From contig NC_088295.1 of the NCBI RefSeq assembly GCF_032854445.1, positions 86,784,644 to 86,844,643 of the forward strand: a DNA stretch of 60,000 nt. Reading direction: 5' to 3'. The translations under genes were made by a program, and so were the position numbers. A model generated the notes under the pieces. It ran no database searches, was not told the origin of the DNA, and was given only the letters and a program-made list of their open reading frames with translations. Shown here in pieces: positions 58,567-60,000 of this stretch; within the stretch, counting starts at the first letter, position 1, and the number at the start of each line of letters is the position of its first letter. This stretch comes from Liolophura sinensis. Taxonomy: Eukaryota; Mollusca; Polyplacophora; Chitonida; Chitonidae.

Positions 58567-59341
58567 GTGAGTAGACTAATAAACGTTCAGTATCACAAAT
58601 CGTCAGATATCGTGGTTTGATTGATATTTTTGTATTTTCCCGGCTGCAAAATGCTTAGTAAATCCATGTATTTAATTTGTTCGACCTGGAGAAATTTCAG
58701 AATACCCAGAGGTGACCTGATGTATATAAGCATAGACATATTATACATTAAACGAAGAAATAGAGATAACTGGTGCAATCAGAAAATAATATTACATGCA
58801 TGCATGCATGTTAAAATCCGGTTCCTGAATGTCTTCAGTATATGGTGTGAATTAGAGCGTTACAATACTGCCATTGTGAAGTTTCAGATTTAAACAAGAG
58901 ATTGTTTCACTGAATTTTAATTCACATTGTTTCATATGAAAACTCATGTCAAACATTTCGCTGAAAACTGAATAATATAATATCTGAGCATGAATTGTTC
59001 TTAGGAGAATAGCTGTGCTTTTGAAAACTTTCTATTAAAAAGTGTCTTGCGATTTTATAACTGGAATACTCGCCGGATTACGAAACGTTGTCAAAGGAAA
59101 CGTATTCCTTTCAAGAGTTATATGAAAACGTTGTAGAAAATAAAAATACACATGTGCAACTGCAAGTTTTCCCTTATGTGTATGTACAACAGGGCTGTAT
59201 GATGACATCCACGGGATGGTGGCCAACTATATGTACGATGAGGTTCGAGAGGAAGAGTTTCTAATAGGTACAAATCCTGAGTACAACCAGTCGTTCTGGT
59301 GGGATGGCGGCGACCCGCTGTGGATCACCGCTACTCGACAG
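58317..59341 (+). CDS. ENPP6: Gene A: ENPP6-like phosphodiesterase, exons 1-2, continues past the window
   Basis: Exon 1 is 58317-58566 (83 residues plus one base), exon 2 is 59193-59341 (50 residues with the shared codon). The start ATG has a good context (ACAAACATGGC) and opens a hydrophobic signal peptide ending near residue 27. Asp36 in LLDGFRWDYF is the first metal ligand; Ser74 in PTLSYPNYYT is the nucleophile (Ser is the ENPP6 state). Exon 2 reads GLYDDIHGMVANYMYDEV..., keeping the phosphate-binding Asn that gene C has lost, and ends DPLWITATRQ. No frame damage is visible, so this is the best candidate for an active enzyme here. Exons 3-7 would lie beyond 60000. Confidence 0.92.
59193..59341 (+). 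CDS. ENPP6: Gene A exon 2
   Basis: 149 nt. Acceptor GTACAACAG, donor CGACAG|GTTAAC. Contains YNQSFWWDGGDPLWITATRQ. The next intron starts at once with a diverged unit of the 90-bp array. Confidence 0.92.
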
Positions 59342-60000
59342 GTTAACATACAGAACATGTATTACTGTATTGCACATTCTATGTGATTCCGCACAGTGTT
59401 GTATCTTTTGCTCTTTTTCTTTATTCATCAGAAGAAGTCAGCCCACATGTGTTACTGTTCTGCTTATTCTAAGTGTTTCCGCACAGTTTTGTATCTCATG
59501 CTCGGTTTCTTGACTCATCAGAAGAAGTCAGCCCACATGTATTACTCTTATGTTTATTGTAATTGTTTCCGCACAGTTTTGTATCTCATGCTCTTTTTCT
59601 GTATTCATCAGAAGAAGTCAGCCCACATGTGTTACTGTTCTGCTTATTCTAAGTGTTTCCACACAGTTTTGTATCTCATGCTCGGTTTCTTGACTCATCA
59701 GAAGAAGTCAGCCCACATGTGTTACTGTTCTGCTTATTCCATGTGTTTCCACACAGTTTGTATCTCATGCTCGGTTTCTTGACTCATTAGAGGAAGTCAG
59801 CCCACATGCGTTACTGTTCTGCTTATTCTGTGTGTTTTCCACACAGTTTTGTATCTCATGCTCGGTTTCTTGGCTCATCAGAAGAAGTGAGTCAACACGT
59901 GTTACTGTTCTGTTTATTGCAATTGTTTCCGCACAGTTTTGTATCTCATGTTCGGTTTCTTGGCTCATCAGAAGAAGTCATTCCACACGTGTTACTCTTA
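59342..60000 (+). repeat. 90-bp minisatellite carrying the exon 3 acceptor of gene A
   Basis: Units start at 59431, 59521, 59611, 59701, 59790, 59881 and 59971, with a diverged one before them beginning at the exon 2 donor. Each unit holds the end of an intron (TTTCTTGACTCATCAG or close) followed by AAGAAGTCAGCCCACATG, which is the start of exon 3 as seen in pseudogene B at 51100. So at least seven candidate acceptors precede the real exon 3, which I do not see before the window ends. A 30-codon period keeps the reading frame open through the first units. Confidence 0.93.

Noticed and set aside
59396-59782. 128-aa plus frame as a separate gene
   Set aside because: It translates the 90-bp array of exon 3 acceptors in gene A's intron.

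Overview
The window is animal genomic DNA: intron-rich, AT-rich and crowded with repeats, with no bacterial-style gene packing. A tRNA-derived SINE with a (AAAT)n tail occurs many times, one copy with a perfect 13-bp target-site duplication. Its body resembles SINEs I know from mollusc genomes, so a mollusc or a related lophotrochozoan is my best guess (inference, not proven).

The only genes I can identify are members of the ectonucleotide pyrophosphatase/phosphodiesterase family, most like ENPP6 (GPI-anchored choline phosphodiesterase, Ser nucleophile). There are three loci. Locus C (minus strand, 33287-42893) has all seven coding exons, each with GT-AG borders and consistent phases, and encodes a 434-residue protein with signal peptide and GPI-type tail. 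It has lost two active-site residues (metal-binding Asp to Gly, phosphate-binding Asn to Asp), so it looks like an intact pseudoenzyme. Locus B (plus strand, 44598-53764) lies head to head with C and is a decayed duplicate with frameshifts, in-frame stops and two missing exons. Locus A (plus strand, from 58317) has intact exons 1 and 2 and runs off the right edge. Exon lengths and phases agree between loci, so they are tandem or inverted duplicates of one ancestor.

The most unusual feature is that tandem repeats in these genes grow out of the splice junctions. In C the exon 2 acceptor is repeated as a 39-bp array, the exon 2 donor as an ~88-bp array, the exon 3 donor as a ~4-kb, roughly 80-copy 47-bp array filling intron 3, and the exon 4 acceptor as a 37-bp duplication. 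In A the exon 3 acceptor is amplified as a 90-bp array reaching the window edge. In three of these the unit boundary reads AG|GT, so each unit looks like a complete GT...AG micro-intron.

Layout: 1-33 kb has no recognisable gene, only MITE-like elements (2258, 4141), arrays (19.3-20.9 kb, 64 bp; 23.5-24.3 kb, 44 bp; 31.8-32.4 kb, 27 bp), a long hairpin (28.7 kb) and SINEs. 33-43 kb is gene C. 43.3-44.2 kb is a TIR element carrying a nested SINE. 44.6-53.8 kb is pseudogene B with other unrecognised sequence in its introns. 54.2-54.7 kb is a 20-bp array, 55.4-56.3 kb a large inverted repeat, and 58.3 kb to the end is gene A.
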